Assembly: GCF_020089865.1 (NCBI RefSeq)
Contig: NZ_JAIRBM010000001.1
Coordinates: forward strand, 310,001 to 374,000
Length of the DNA: 64,000 nucleotides
From: Microvirga puerhi
Lineage (GTDB): Bacteria; Pseudomonadota; Alphaproteobacteria; Rhizobiales; Beijerinckiaceae
Reading direction: 5' to 3'
Shown here: positions 40,856-50,173 of the stretch, in pieces
Numbering within the stretch: the first letter of the stretch is position 1
Layout of the letters: each line of letters opens with the position of its first letter
Notes under the pieces: model-generated
The model's input: only the letters and a program-made list of their open reading frames with translations
The model's database searches: none
Told to the model about the DNA's origin: nothing
Position numbers and translations under genes: made by a program

Positions 40856-41997
40856 TGGCCGCGCATGCTCCTGTCGGAGTGCTTCTGAGCGACAGAATCA
40901 TTCAGGATCGGCGTTTCATGTCGCTGGCCATCGCGCTCGGCCGCCGGAATCTCGGAGCTACTTGGCCGAACCCTTCCGTCGGAGCTGTTCTGGTCCAACA
41001 CCAGAACGATGGGCCGTTGATTATTGCAGTGGGGGCGACGCAGGCCGGGGGGCGTCCGCACGCAGAGCGCGTGGCGCTGGCGCGCGCGGGCGAAAGAGCC
41101 CGTGGTGGCACGCTATATGTGTCCCTCGAACCCTGCTCCCATCATGGCAAGTCGCCACCCTGCATCGATGCCATCATGGAGGCGGGGGTTGCTCGCGTGG
41201 TGTCCGCCATCGAGGACCCGGACGGGCGGGTCGCGGGCAGAGGGCATGATCGGCTGCGACAGGCCGGAATCGAGGTCGATGTCGGCTGCATGAGCCGTGA
41301 GGCGCTTCGGGCTCACCGTGGTCACATTGTCCGGGTTACGGAAGGTCGGCCATTCGTGACCGTGAAGCTCGCCCGCACGACGGAAGGCTTCGCCGGGGTG
41401 CGTGAAGGACCCCGCCTGATGATCACCGATGAGATCGCCAATGGCCGCGTCCATTTGATGCGCGCCCATACCGACGCGGTTCTGGTCGGAATCGAGACCA
41501 TCCTCGCAGACGATCCTCTTCTGACGGTCCGCCTGCCGGGCCTCGAGGATCGTTCGCCCGTCCGGGTCGTTCTGGACAGCAGCCTGCGTATACCGATGGC
41601 ATCGCGGTTGGTCGCAGGCGCGCGCGCGCATCCCACCTGGATCGTCACTACGCTGACAGCCCCGGTCCATGTGGAGCGCGCCCTGATGGAGGCCGGCGTC
41701 GAGGTCCTACGGGTTCCGGCCGACGCTTCCGGGCGCGTTTCATTGCCTGAGGCCCTGCGCCTGCTCGGCGAGCGCTGCCTGACACGTCTCTTCTGCGAAG
41801 GCGGGCCCGCCTTGGCCGATGCACTGGCGCAAGGCGATCTGATCGACGAACTCGTGCTCGTCACCGGTGGCTCGGGACGGGGCAGGGGCGACATTCCGGC
41901 GCTCGGCCATTCGCTGCAGGAAAAAATGGACGAGCTTGTTCTCGTCGGCGACGAGCAGCTCGGCTCCGATCTTTTCATGTTCTGGGAGAAACCCTGA
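40855..41997 (+). CDS. ribD: Bifunctional riboflavin deaminase-reductase
   Basis: Diaminohydroxyphosphoribosylaminopyrimidine deaminase and 5-amino-6-ribosylaminouracil reductase, the second and third steps of riboflavin synthesis. 380 residues. The deaminase zinc site is HAERVAL near residue 68 with PCSHHGKSPPC near 93-103, and the C-terminal RibD reductase domain contains CEGGPALADALAQGDLIDEL near 314. Starts at ATG 40855 overlapping the nrdR stop; an in-frame GTG at 40852 adds one residue. The ribE start overlaps its stop (TGATG). Confidence 0.94.
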   Translation: MAAHAPVGVLLSDRIIQDRRFMSLAIALGRRNLGATWPNPSVGAVLVQHQNDGPLIIAVGATQAGGRPHAERVALARAGERARGGTLYVSLEPCSHHGKSPPCIDAIMEAGVARVVSAIEDPDGRVAGRGHDRLRQAGIEVDVGCMSREALRAHRGHIVRVTEGRPFVTVKLARTTEGFAGVREGPRLMITDEIANGRVHLMRAHTDAVLVGIETILADDPLLTVRLPGLEDRSPVRVVLDSSLRIPMASRLVAGARAHPTWIVTTLTAPVHVERALMEAGVEVLRVPADASGRVSLPEALRLLGERCLTRLFCEGGPALADALAQGDLIDELVLVTGGSGRGRGDIPALGHSLQEKMDELVLVGDEQLGSDLFMFWEKP

Positions 41998-42632
41998 TGT
42001 TCACGGGCATCATCACCGATGTCGGCGAGGTCGTCGCAGCCGAGGGCGCGCAGGGAACCCTGCGCCGCCTGCGCATCAATGCCTCGTACGACCCGGCCTC
42101 TATCGCCCTCGGTGCTTCTATCGCCTGCGGCGGCCCTTGCCTCACCGTGGTGGCCGTAGGCGCGCGCGACGGCGGCTGCTGGTTCGATGTGGATGCGGCG
42201 AGCGAAACCCTGGAACGCACCACCGTTCCGCAATGGGAGGTCGGTACCCGGATCAATCTCGAGCGGTCGCTCAAGATCGGCGACGAGCTCGGCGGCCATA
42301 TCGTGACGGGCCATGTGGACGGCGTCGCCACCATCGTGGCGAGGGAGGCGATTACGGCCAGTGATGATCCTTGGGGGCCGACGGCCCGGTTCTATATCAA
42401 AGCGCCGGCGGCTCTCGCGCCCTTCATCGCTGAAAAAGGATCCGTATGCCTCGACGGTACGTCACTCACCGTCAATTCCGTGAAAGAAGACGTGTTTTCG
42501 GTCCTCATCATTCCCTATACCCTGGCTGTCACCACCTGGGGCGAGCGCCAAGTGGACGATGCGCTCAATATCGAGGTCGATCTGATGGCCAGATACGCTG
42601 CACGTCTTGCGGACGCGCGCCGAGGGGAGTAG
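41997..42632 (+). CDS. ribE: Riboflavin synthase, alpha subunit
   Basis: Dismutates two 6,7-dimethyl-8-ribityllumazine molecules to riboflavin. 211 residues with the hallmark start MFTGIITDVGEV, two lumazine-binding barrels, the GHIVTGHVDGVATIV motif near residue 97 and the SLTVNSVKEDVFSVLIIPYT region near 158. Coupled to ribD by a one-base overlap. About 90 bases separate it from ribH; no FMN riboswitch is recognisable there or upstream of ribD. In other nomenclatures this gene is ribC. Confidence 0.94.
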   Translation: MFTGIITDVGEVVAAEGAQGTLRRLRINASYDPASIALGASIACGGPCLTVVAVGARDGGCWFDVDAASETLERTTVPQWEVGTRINLERSLKIGDELGGHIVTGHVDGVATIVAREAITASDDPWGPTARFYIKAPAALAPFIAEKGSVCLDGTSLTVNSVKEDVFSVLIIPYTLAVTTWGERQVDDALNIEVDLMARYAARLADARRGE

Positions 42633-42722
42633 GGACCCTCCATTCATCGTTTCTCGGAGCAGCGAGCCGTTTCTTGAAGGCGAGCCCTTGGTTCGTTCGG
42701 ATTCCGGCATGATGCTCCCCTC

Positions 42723-43232
42723 ATGTTCTCATTGGTTCAAATGGTCGCTCACGCTCCTGCTCCTGCCAAAGCTCGCCCGCCTGTTCCGGGCGCCAGAATC
42801 CTGATCGTCGAGGCTCGTTTTTACGACGATATCGCCGACGAACTGCTGCGTGGTGCCCACAAGGCTGTCGAATCCGCACAGGCCGAGGCGGATGTGCTGA
42901 CCGTCGACGGCGCGTTGGAAATTCCGTCGACTGTCGTGATCGCCCTCGATGCGGCAGCCAAGGCCGGAAAACCCTACGATGCTGTTGTCGCGCTGGGCTG
43001 CGTGATCCGCGGCGAGACGGGACACTATGACATCGTGGCCGGTGAGAGCGCCCGCGCGCTTATGGACCTGTCCGTCACGCGCCGCATCCCGCTGGCGAAC
43101 GGCATCCTGACCGTCGAGAACGACGAACAGGCCTGGACCCGCGCGCGCGTCAATGAATTGAATAAGGGCGGGGGAGCGGTGGAGGCCGCCCTCGCGGTTC
43201 TGCGCATTCAACGCAAAGTTCAGGAGGCCTGA
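42723..43232 (+). CDS. ribH: 6,7-dimethyl-8-ribityllumazine synthase
   Basis: 169-residue enzyme making the lumazine precursor of riboflavin. It contains [19 protein letters not shown] near residue 24, [20 protein letters not shown] with the GALEIP motif near 63, and [20 protein letters not shown] near 87-106 with the catalytic histidine. The start is uncertain: ATG at 42723 or 42741 (MVAHAPAPA); neither has a clear Shine-Dalgarno. nusB follows after 2 bases. Confidence 0.94.
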   Translation: MFSLVQMVAHAPAPAKARPPVPGARILIVEARFYDDIADELLRGAHKAVESAQAEADVLTVDGALEIPSTVVIALDAAAKAGKPYDAVVALGCVIRGETGHYDIVAGESARALMDLSVTRRIPLANGILTVENDEQAWTRARVNELNKGGGAVEAALAVLRIQRKVQEA

Positions 43233-43234
43233 TC

Positions 43235-43717
43235 ATGGCAAAGCCCGCAGAGCGTTCCGCCGCGCGCCTTGCCGCCGTGCAGGCCCTCTATCAGATGGAC
43301 CTGTCGGGCAAGGGCGTCATCGATGCGCTGGCCGAGTTCGAGGCATTCTGGATCGGTCGGGAGGTCGAAGGCATCGAGTTCCAGCCCTCCGACAACGAAT
43401 TCTTCCGCAATATCCTTTCCGGCGTGGTCGATAACCAACGCGCCATCGACGTGAAGATCGACAAGGCGCTGGCGGCCGGCTGGCCGTTGAAGCGGATCGA
43501 GGCCGTGCTGCGGGCGATCCTCCGGGCCGGCGGCTATGAGTTGATGTACCGCAAGGACGTTCCTGCCCGGGTCGTGATCACCGAATACGTGGATGTCACG
43601 CACGGTTTCTACAGCGATGATGAGCCGGGGCTTGTGAACGCCGTTCTCGACACCCTTGCACGTGACGTGCGGGCTGGCGAGCTGGAAAAGAAGGCGGCCG
43701 GACACACGAAGCGATAG
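43235..43717 (+). CDS. nusB: Transcription antitermination factor NusB
   Basis: 160-residue all-helical protein that with NusE binds boxA in rRNA leader transcripts and promotes antitermination. The N-terminal ARLAAVQALYQMDLSG and C-terminal VVITEYVDVTHGFYSDDEPG match the family. A perfect AGGAGG lies 8 bases before the ATG, inside the ribH end. The ribH-nusB-thiL order is conserved in proteobacteria. Confidence 0.95.
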   Translation: MAKPAERSAARLAAVQALYQMDLSGKGVIDALAEFEAFWIGREVEGIEFQPSDNEFFRNILSGVVDNQRAIDVKIDKALAAGWPLKRIEAVLRAILRAGGYELMYRKDVPARVVITEYVDVTHGFYSDDEPGLVNAVLDTLARDVRAGELEKKAAGHTKR

Positions 43718-43732
43718 GCGGCGGGGCATCTC

Positions 43733-44722
43733 ATGGGATCAGCGCCTCGCCCATCCGAAGATGCTCTGATCGCGCGTTTCTTCGCACCGCTCGCTGCGGA
43801 TGGTGGTCTCGGCCTGAAGGACGACGCTGCCTGCCTGACGCCGAAGCCCGGTCATGACCTCATCTTGACGACTGATGCCCTGGTCGAAACCGTTCACTTC
43901 CTTCCCGGCGATCCGGCCGGTTCGGTGGGCCGCAAGGCTCTGGGCGTCAACGTGTCGGACCTCGCCGCCAAGGGTGCTGATCCGGCTGGTTTCCTTCTCA
44001 GCCTCGCATTGCCGTCCGATTGGACCGAGGAATGGCTGGCAGCCTTCGCGGCGGGCCTGGGCGAGGCCGCCCGGGATTTCGGCTGCCCGCTCCTGGGAGG
44101 CGACACGGTCAAGGCCAAAGGTGCTCTGACGCTCTCGGTGACTGCCCTGGGGGAGGTCCCGAAGGGCCACATGGTACGGCGCGCCGGGGCGAAGGCAGGC
44201 GATGTCCTCTGCGTGACGGGGACCATCGGTGACGCCGCGCTCGGGCTCGATCTCCGAAAGGAGCCGGATTGGGCCAGGCATCTATCGCCTGACGGCAGGG
44301 CCTTTCTTGCCGATAGGTATCTGCATCCGCGGCCGCGTCACGTCCTGGCAAAGGCCTTGAGGGCCCATGCCCACGCAGCCATGGATGTCTCCGACGGCCT
44401 TGCCGGAGATCTCGCCAAGATGATGCGGGTCAGTGGTGTCTCCGCCATTGTCGATCTCGACAAGATTCCCCTTTCGGTACCTGCCAAGGACGCTGTGAAG
44501 GCCCGCCCCGATCTTCTCGACCGCATTGTGACCGGCGGAGACGACTACGAAATTCTCTGTGCCGTCCCGGAAAAAGCGGTCGACATCCTTCGAAGGGAGG
44601 CCGATAGCTGCGGCGTCAGCCTATCCGCCATCGGTCGCGTCGTGCCCGAACACGATTCGCCGGTCTTTCGGGCGGGCTCCCGCGAAAGACGGTATGATGT
44701 CGGCTCCTTCTCTCACTTCTGA
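43733..44722 (+). CDS. thiL: Thiamine-monophosphate kinase
   Basis: 329-residue ATP-dependent kinase making thiamine diphosphate. It has the PurM-like ATPase pattern: GLKDDAACL near residue 26, the DALVETVHFLPGDP segment near 46, LLGGDTVKAKG near 120, and AMDVSDGLAGDLAKM near 216. Full length. The 3' end overlaps by about 29 bases the start of the downstream MFS gene in another frame. Confidence 0.94.
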   Translation: MGSAPRPSEDALIARFFAPLAADGGLGLKDDAACLTPKPGHDLILTTDALVETVHFLPGDPAGSVGRKALGVNVSDLAAKGADPAGFLLSLALPSDWTEEWLAAFAAGLGEAARDFGCPLLGGDTVKAKGALTLSVTALGEVPKGHMVRRAGAKAGDVLCVTGTIGDAALGLDLRKEPDWARHLSPDGRAFLADRYLHPRPRHVLAKALRAHAHAAMDVSDGLAGDLAKMMRVSGVSAIVDLDKIPLSVPAKDAVKARPDLLDRIVTGGDDYEILCAVPEKAVDILRREADSCGVSLSAIGRVVPEHDSPVFRAGSRERRYDVGSFSHF

Positions 44723-45929
44723 TCCTGCTGCTTCCATCTCAAGAGACGGATTGGCACGGCATAATGCGTTGGTCCTCGCCTGCGCGCAGGCGCTGGGCGG
44801 TGCCAATCCCGCCATCGTGGTGTCGCTCGGAGGGCTCGTTGGGCAAGTCCTGGCGGAGAACAAGCAGCTGGCGACCCTTCCCGTCAGCCTGACGAATCTG
44901 GGGCTCGCGCTCGGCACCATTCCGGCCGCCATGCTCATGCGGCGGGTCGGTCGCCGCAGCGGATATATCTTCGGCGCCGGGCTTTGCGCCTTCGCAGGAT
45001 GCCTCGCGGCCTTCGGCATTGCCTCTTCCAGCTTCCTGATCTTCTGCCTCGGCACCTTCATCTCGGGGTTCTACGGTTCTTTCGTGCAGAGCTATCGCTT
45101 CGCCGCGACCGATGCCGCCTCGGATTCGTTCAAGCCGCAGGCGATCTCCTGGGTCATGGCCGGTGGTCTGGTCGCGGGCATCGTCGGCCCGCAGACCGTG
45201 ATCTGGACCAGTGACCTGATTCCAACCGCCCCCTTTGCCGGAGGCTTTATCGCGCAGTCCTGTCTGGCGCTCATATCGCTGGTGATCGTGTCATTCCTTC
45301 GGTCTGCCCCAGCGACGGCAGTCCCGCAGAGCGGCAGCAGCGGAGGGCGTCCCCTTCTCGTCATCATGGCGCAGCCCCGATTCATCGTCGCGGTCGCGGC
45401 AGGTCTCGTATCCTACGGGCTGATGAGCTTCATCATGACGGCCGCTCCGCTCGCCATGGTGGATTGCGGCTATCCTGTGCAAACGGCCGCGCTCGGAATC
45501 CAATGGCACATCCTGGCCATGTTCGGTCCGAGTTTCTTCACTGGACGGCTGATCAGCCGCTTCGGCAAGGCTCAGATCACCGGAATCGGACTCTTGCTCA
45601 TCGCTCTTGCCGCGGCCATTGGGCTGTCGGGCCTGAGCGTCGCCCATTTCTGGACAACCCTCATCCTGCTTGGAATCGGCTGGAACTTCGGCTTCATCGG
45701 CGCCACGTCGATGGTCATAGACTGCTATCGGCCCGAGGAACGGAGCAAGGTCCAGGCCGCCAACGACTTCCTGGTTTTCGGATCAGTCGCCGTTGCTTCG
45801 TTTTCCTCTGGAAAACTTCTGAGCTCGGGCGGGTGGATGAGCGTGAATTGGCTGGTATTTCCACCGGTTATTATCGCTCTGATCCTGCTTGCCTGGCAGA
45901 AAACCAGAAAAGTTCCCCTTCCGACCTGA
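44694..45929 (+). CDS. MFS transporter
   Basis: 411 residues with about twelve hydrophobic segments. The inter-helix motif MRRVGRRSGYIFGAGLCAFAG near residue 82 is a major-facilitator signature, with a weaker second copy near GRLISRFGKAQITGIGLLL around 283. The start is MMSAPSLT at 44694, inside the thiL end; the frame is open to 44559 but that is thiL shadow. Substrate unknown. Similar MFS genes next to thiL occur in this order, so it may be part of the same transcript. Confidence 0.88.
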   Translation: MMSAPSLTSDPAASISRDGLARHNALVLACAQALGGANPAIVVSLGGLVGQVLAENKQLATLPVSLTNLGLALGTIPAAMLMRRVGRRSGYIFGAGLCAFAGCLAAFGIASSSFLIFCLGTFISGFYGSFVQSYRFAATDAASDSFKPQAISWVMAGGLVAGIVGPQTVIWTSDLIPTAPFAGGFIAQSCLALISLVIVSFLRSAPATAVPQSGSSGGRPLLVIMAQPRFIVAVAAGLVSYGLMSFIMTAAPLAMVDCGYPVQTAALGIQWHILAMFGPSFFTGRLISRFGKAQITGIGLLLIALAAAIGLSGLSVAHFWTTLILLGIGWNFGFIGATSMVIDCYRPEERSKVQAANDFLVFGSVAVASFSSGKLLSSGGWMSVNWLVFPPVIIALILLAWQKTRKVPLPT

Positions 45930-46077
45930 AGTCTTCCTGTGAGTCATTCGGAAGTCGCGTTGCAGGCTGCCTGGAATTTTGGCAGCGTTTGCGGACTTCG
46001 CTGGGGGTAAGGGCCGATCAAGGCCGAAATACAGGCTTTGAGCGCGGCATTCTGCTTCCCATAACAAGGATGGCACA

Positions 46078-48201
46078 ATGGCACTTACCCTGATTATTTT
46101 GGGCGGCCTTCTTTCGATTGCTTATGGCCTGTGGGCCATTAACGACGTGATGAAGCGCGACGCCGGCTCTCAGCGCATGCAGGAGATCGCCGCGGCGATC
46201 GCTGAAGGCGCCAAGGCCTATCTCCGCCGGCAATACACGACCATCGCCGTCGTCGGCGTGGTTCTGTTCCTCATCATCGCGTATCTCCTCGGCATTCGAG
46301 TCGCCATCGGGTTCGCCATCGGCGCCATCCTTTCCGGAGCTGCGGGTTTCATCGGCATGAACGTGTCGGTCCGCGCCAATGTCCGCACTGCGCAGGCTGC
46401 AACTCAGTCGCTCGGCGGCGGCCTCGACGTCGCCTTCAAGTCCGGCGCGGTCACCGGCCTTCTGGTAGCCGGCCTCGCGCTGCTCGGCGTCGCTCTCTAC
46501 TTCGGCTATCTCACCCGGATCGCGGGGCTTCCGTCAGGCAGCCGTGAGGTGATCGACAGCCTCGTGGCCTTAGGATTCGGAGCTTCTCTGATTTCCATCT
46601 TCGCCCGTCTCGGCGGCGGCATCTTCACCAAGGGAGCCGACGTCGGTGGTGACCTGGTGGGCAAGGTCGAAGCCGGTATCCCCGAAGACGATCCGCGCAA
46701 TCCGGCGACGATCGCCGACAACGTGGGCGACAATGTCGGCGACTGCGCCGGCATGGCGGCCGACCTGTTCGAGACCTACGCGGTGACGGTGGTCGCCACA
46801 ATGGTCCTGGCGGCGATCTTCTTCGCCGGCCAGCCGATTCTCGAATCCATGCTGCTCTATCCGCTCGGGATCGGCGCAGCCTGCATCCTGACCTCGATCA
46901 TCGGCACGTTCTTCGTCAAACTCGGGCAGAACGAATCGATCATGGGCGCCCTCTATAAGGGACTCATTGTGACCGGCATTCTGTCGATCGTGGCCATCGC
47001 GCTCGTGACCTATTTCGGCATCGGTTTCGGTCCGATAGCAGGTACCCCCTATACGGGGCTCGCGCTCTTCTGGTGCGCGGTCGTCGGCCTCGCCGTCACA
47101 GCCTTCATCGTCGTCATCACCGAGTTCTACACGGGCGTCGGCTTCCGGCCGGTTCGCTCGATTGCTCAGGCTTCGGTGACAGGACACGGCACGAACGTGA
47201 TTCAGGGGCTCGCGGTCTCTCTCGAGTCGACGGCGCTGCCGGCGATCGTGATCATTGTCGGCATCATCGTCAGCTATTCGCTGGCGGGCCTCTTCGGCAT
47301 CGCGATCGCCGTCACGGCGATGCTGGCTCTCGCGGGCATGATCGTGGCACTCGATGCCTTCGGTCCCGTCACGGACAATGCCGGTGGCATCGCGGAGATG
47401 GCGGGGCTGCCGAAAGAGGTGCGCAAGTCGACGGACGCGCTCGACGCGGTCGGCAATACCACGAAGGCCGTGACCAAAGGCTATGCCATCGGTTCGGCCG
47501 GTCTGGGCGCGCTGGTGCTGTTCGCAGCCTATACGTCCGACCTCAACTACTTCACGCAGAATGCGGCCAACTATCCGTACTTCCAGGGCGTGAAGCCGGA
47601 CTTCTCTCTTGCCAACCCCTATGTCGTCGTCGGCCTGCTCTTCGGTGGCCTTATCCCGTTCCTGTTCAGCGGCATCGCCATGACGGCGGTCGGCCGCGCG
47701 GCAGGCTCGGTGGTCGAGGAGGTGCGGCGGCAGTTCCGTGAGAAGCCGGGCATCATGGCCGGAAAGGACCGTCCCGATTACGGCCGCGCGGTGGATATGC
47801 TCACCCGCGCCGCGATCAAGGAAATGATCGTTCCGTCGCTGCTGCCCGTCCTCGCGCCGATCGTGACCTACTTCGTGGTCTACGCGATCGCCGGCAAGAG
47901 CCAGGCCTTCTCAGCGGTGGGTGCCATGCTTCTCGGCGTAATCGTGACGGGCCTCTTCGTGGCGATCTCGATGACCTCCGGCGGTGGCGCCTGGGACAAC
48001 GCGAAGAAGTCCTTTGAAGACGGCTTCACGGATGTTTCCGGCAACACGCACCACAAGGGTTCGGAGGCGCACAAAGCCTCCGTCACCGGCGACACCGTCG
48101 GCGATCCCTACAAGGATACTGCGGGTCCGGCCGTGAACCCGGCCATCAAGATCACCAACATCATCGCATTGCTGCTGCTGGCGATTTTGGCTCACTCCTG
48201 A
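46078..48201 (+). CDS. hppA: Proton-translocating membrane pyrophosphatase (K+-independent type)
   Basis: 707-residue, about 16-helix pump that couples pyrophosphate hydrolysis to proton export. The pyrophosphate-binding motif [20 protein letters not shown] lies near residue 183, and [19 protein letters not shown] follows. [10 protein letters not shown] has lysine at residue 463, where K+-dependent enzymes carry alanine; by established family knowledge this marks the K+-independent proton-pumping class. AAGGA precedes the ATG, and a strong terminator follows. Confidence 0.96.
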   Translation: MALTLIILGGLLSIAYGLWAINDVMKRDAGSQRMQEIAAAIAEGAKAYLRRQYTTIAVVGVVLFLIIAYLLGIRVAIGFAIGAILSGAAGFIGMNVSVRANVRTAQAATQSLGGGLDVAFKSGAVTGLLVAGLALLGVALYFGYLTRIAGLPSGSREVIDSLVALGFGASLISIFARLGGGIFTKGADVGGDLVGKVEAGIPEDDPRNPATIADNVGDNVGDCAGMAADLFETYAVTVVATMVLAAIFFAGQPILESMLLYPLGIGAACILTSIIGTFFVKLGQNESIMGALYKGLIVTGILSIVAIALVTYFGIGFGPIAGTPYTGLALFWCAVVGLAVTAFIVVITEFYTGVGFRPVRSIAQASVTGHGTNVIQGLAVSLESTALPAIVIIVGIIVSYSLAGLFGIAIAVTAMLALAGMIVALDAFGPVTDNAGGIAEMAGLPKEVRKSTDALDAVGNTTKAVTKGYAIGSAGLGALVLFAAYTSDLNYFTQNAANYPYFQGVKPDFSLANPYVVVGLLFGGLIPFLFSGIAMTAVGRAAGSVVEEVRRQFREKPGIMAGKDRPDYGRAVDMLTRAAIKEMIVPSLLPVLAPIVTYFVVYAIAGKSQAFSAVGAMLLGVIVTGLFVAISMTSGGGAWDNAKKSFEDGFTDVSGNTHHKGSEAHKASVTGDTVGDPYKDTAGPAVNPAIKITNIIALLLLAILAHS

Positions 48202-48224
48202 TCGGCTGACGCCTCCAGCGATCG

Positions 48225-48256
48225 AAAGCCCCGCGGTTCAGTCCGCGGGGCTTTTT
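48225..48256 (+). terminator. Rho-independent terminator after hppA
   Basis: Twelve-pair stem AAAGCCCCGCGG (48225-48236) and CCGCGGGGCTTT (48243-48254) with a TTCAGT loop and a terminal T-run. One of the strongest terminators in the window. Confidence 0.92.
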
Positions 48257-48349
48257 GCGTCCGGACTTCAGTAAACACGCTCCGTTGGATCGGGACTGTC
48301 AATGCCTGCCGGCGCGCGGACTCTGACGCAGCCGGAAAGTGGGGCATCC

Positions 48350-48385
48350 GCACAAAGAAAAAGGCCGGGCGTATGGCCCGGCCTT
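48350..48385 (-). terminator. Rho-independent terminator of bamE
   Basis: Stem AAGGCCGGGC (48361-48370) and GCCCGGCCTT (48376-48385) with a five-base loop. Read on the minus strand it is followed by TTTCTTTG, giving an intrinsic terminator just after bamE and facing the hppA terminator. Confidence 0.85.
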
Positions 48386-48405
48386 CGAGAATGGATTGGA
48401 CGATT

Positions 48406-48861
48406 TTACGCGCCGAACGGGTTGAAGTTGTTCGTTCCGCGAAGCAGCTGGCCGAGGAAGCTGGATTCCTGGCCGCCCGCCGGAGTCGTGCGGGATATGA
48501 AGTCGAAAACCTTGCCGTCCTGCAGGCCATACAGCGCGACGCGCTCGACGCGTAGGCCCTTGTCGAAATAGACCGCCATGACCTTCTGCGCGACGATCTG
48601 CTCGCCCATGAACTGGAACTGCCGGCGGGAGGTCTGGCTGATGTAATACCAGCTCTTGTTGCCGACGGTGGAGACGGTCGACGGGGTGCCGAGAGTGGTG
48701 AGCACCTGTTCTCCGCTCATGCCTTTTTTGACTTGGCCGGCCGTCTGCTCGTCCACGAAGTATCCGCGATGGAATTCCTCTCCGCCCATACAGCCGGCGA
48801 GGGAGGTGGTCAGAATGGTCGCAGCCGCCAAGCGCAAGAAGAGAGTGTGATATCGACGCAT
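48406..48861 (-). CDS. bamE: Outer membrane protein assembly factor BamE
   Basis: 151-residue lipoprotein of the Bam complex (SmpA/OmlA fold). The lipobox is SLAGC near residues 20-24, after a hydrophobic signal. The domain shows GQVKKGMSGEQVLTTLGTPS near residue 43 and WYYISQTSRRQFQF near 70. A C-terminal extension rich in Gly, Ser and Asn ends NNFNPFGA. I use MRRYHTLFLR at 48861; the frame extends 11 codons further to 48894. It is divergent from the chaperone gene. Confidence 0.92.
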   Translation of the reverse strand: MRRYHTLFLRLAAATILTTSLAGCMGGEEFHRGYFVDEQTAGQVKKGMSGEQVLTTLGTPSTVSTVGNKSWYYISQTSRRQFQFMGEQIVAQKVMAVYFDKGLRVERVALYGLQDGKVFDFISRTTPAGGQESSFLGQLLRGTNNFNPFGA

Positions 48862-48921
48862 CGTAGGGTTCTTCCAGGATTGTGGCGCGGACAAGCTTGC
48901 GCCTTTGGACTGTGATGGCGT

Positions 48922-48939
48922 AACCCGGTGTTACGGGTT
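48922..48939. promoter_or_regulatory. Inverted repeat in the bamE/chaperone divergent promoter region
   Basis: AACCCG (48922-48927) pairs with CGGGTT (48934-48939); the same stretch also contains GTAAC-N5-GTTAC. It lies between two divergent genes and could be an operator or simply a small hairpin. No known regulator consensus matches. Confidence 0.3.
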
Positions 48940-48964
48940 TGACAAGGCAGGAAGGCCGATCACG

Positions 48965-49510
48965 GTGATCTTCAGTCTCTTTCGAAAGGATCCGAGGCGC
49001 GTCCTGATCGCCACACTCTACAAGGGTGTGGCCACCGCCTCGCGGGAACCAGGACTCTATGCGAGCCTCGACATTCCAGATACGCTGGAGGGGCGCTTCG
49101 AATCCCTTTCGCTGCATATGGTCCTGATCCTCCGCGCTCTCCGCCACCTTCCCGCTCCGGCCGACGATGTGGCCAAGGACCTGACGGACGCATTCTTTGC
49201 GGACCTCGATGCCTCGTTGAGGGAAATGGGGGCGGGCGACACGGTGGTGCCGAAGCGCATGAAGAAGCTGGCCTCGTCCTTTTACGGACGGGCGCGCGCC
49301 TATGATGCTCCCCTCCAGGAACAGGACGAGGTCGCCCTCGCAGAGGCCCTTGGTAGAAACGCGCAGGGCACCGAGGCACCAGCCATCCCGCTCGCGCGTT
49401 ATGCGCTTGCGGCGGACCGAACCCTGAAGGAGACGGATCTTGCCGCCCTGCTGGAAAAGGGGCCAGCATTCCCGAGACCCGAAGCCTTCGTTGGGGGAGG
49501 AGTGTCATGA
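48965..49510 (+). CDS. Ubiquinol-cytochrome c chaperone (CBP3) family protein
   Basis: 181 residues. The CBP3/UQCC-type core is evident: LYKGVATASREPGLYASLDIP near residues 19-39, LSLHMVLILRALRHL near 50-64, and the DAFFADLDASLREMGAGDTV motif near 78. In mitochondria CBP3 assists cytochrome b/bc1 assembly; the bacterial role is presumed similar. I choose GTG at 48965 (VIFSLFRKDPRR), preceded by GGAAGG; a longer frame opens at 48905 with no family similarity. It overlaps the DUF177 gene start by four bases. Confidence 0.86.
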   Translation: MIFSLFRKDPRRVLIATLYKGVATASREPGLYASLDIPDTLEGRFESLSLHMVLILRALRHLPAPADDVAKDLTDAFFADLDASLREMGAGDTVVPKRMKKLASSFYGRARAYDAPLQEQDEVALAEALGRNAQGTEAPAIPLARYALAADRTLKETDLAALLEKGPAFPRPEAFVGGGVS

Positions 49511-50022
49511 CACCTGAAGCCGTTGGCCCGCTGACCCGGATCGTGGATGTGGTGAACATCCCGCCGACCGGAAAGCATGTTCATGTCGAGGCCTCCGCCG
49601 AAGAATGCCGGGCGCTCGCACAGGATTTTGGGCTCCCCGACGTCCAATCCCTTGCAGGAGATTTCAACCTCACCAGCACGGCCAAGGGGGTCCACGTCAC
49701 CGGCAAGGTCAGGGCGGCGATCACACAGATTTGCGTCGTCAGCCTTGATCCCTTCGATTCGACCATCGAGGAAGAGGTCGAGGTCGATTTCGCGGAAGCC
49801 TCCGGCATGCCCGCCGAGCCTCCGACCGAGATGCACGAATACGAGCCGCCGGATGAAATCGTGAATGGTCAGATCGATCTCGGGGCCCTGACGGCCGAGT
49901 TCCTTGCTCTGGGTCTTGATCCCTATCCCAGGAAGCCCGGCATCAGCTTCGACTACAAGGATCCGCGAGATGCGAAGGATTCTCCGTTCGCCGCCCTGGA
50001 TAGCCTGAAGGGGAAGGATTAA
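49507..50022 (+). CDS. DUF177 (YceD-like) protein
   Basis: 171 residues. The YceD/DUF177 fold is recognisable from SLAGDFNLTSTAKGVHVTGK near residue 49, the single-cysteine strand ITQICVVSLDPFDSTIEEEV near 74 and the C-terminal SPFAALDSLKGKD. The family has been linked to 23S rRNA and ribosome metabolism and is normally encoded before rpmF-plsX; here plsX follows without rpmF. Translationally coupled to the preceding gene (ATGA overlap). Confidence 0.87.
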   Translation: MTPEAVGPLTRIVDVVNIPPTGKHVHVEASAEECRALAQDFGLPDVQSLAGDFNLTSTAKGVHVTGKVRAAITQICVVSLDPFDSTIEEEVEVDFAEASGMPAEPPTEMHEYEPPDEIVNGQIDLGALTAEFLALGLDPYPRKPGISFDYKDPRDAKDSPFAALDSLKGKD

Positions 50023-50173
50023 GTAACTTCCATGCAAGGCTTTTTTGTTTCTAGCGCCTTCCGAATCGAGGCCCCGAAAGGGCCGCCTTCAGAACAGAAT
50101 TCGGTTGCGATGCCCTCGCAAACCGCTATTTTCCGCCCCCTGTCGAACGAATATCAGAAAGAAACGACATCTC

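Noticed and set aside
40852..43232. FMN riboswitch controlling the riboflavin genes
   Set aside because: Neither the nrdR-ribD junction nor the ribE-ribH gap has the length or conserved pairing of an RFN element; ribD and ribE are translationally coupled instead.
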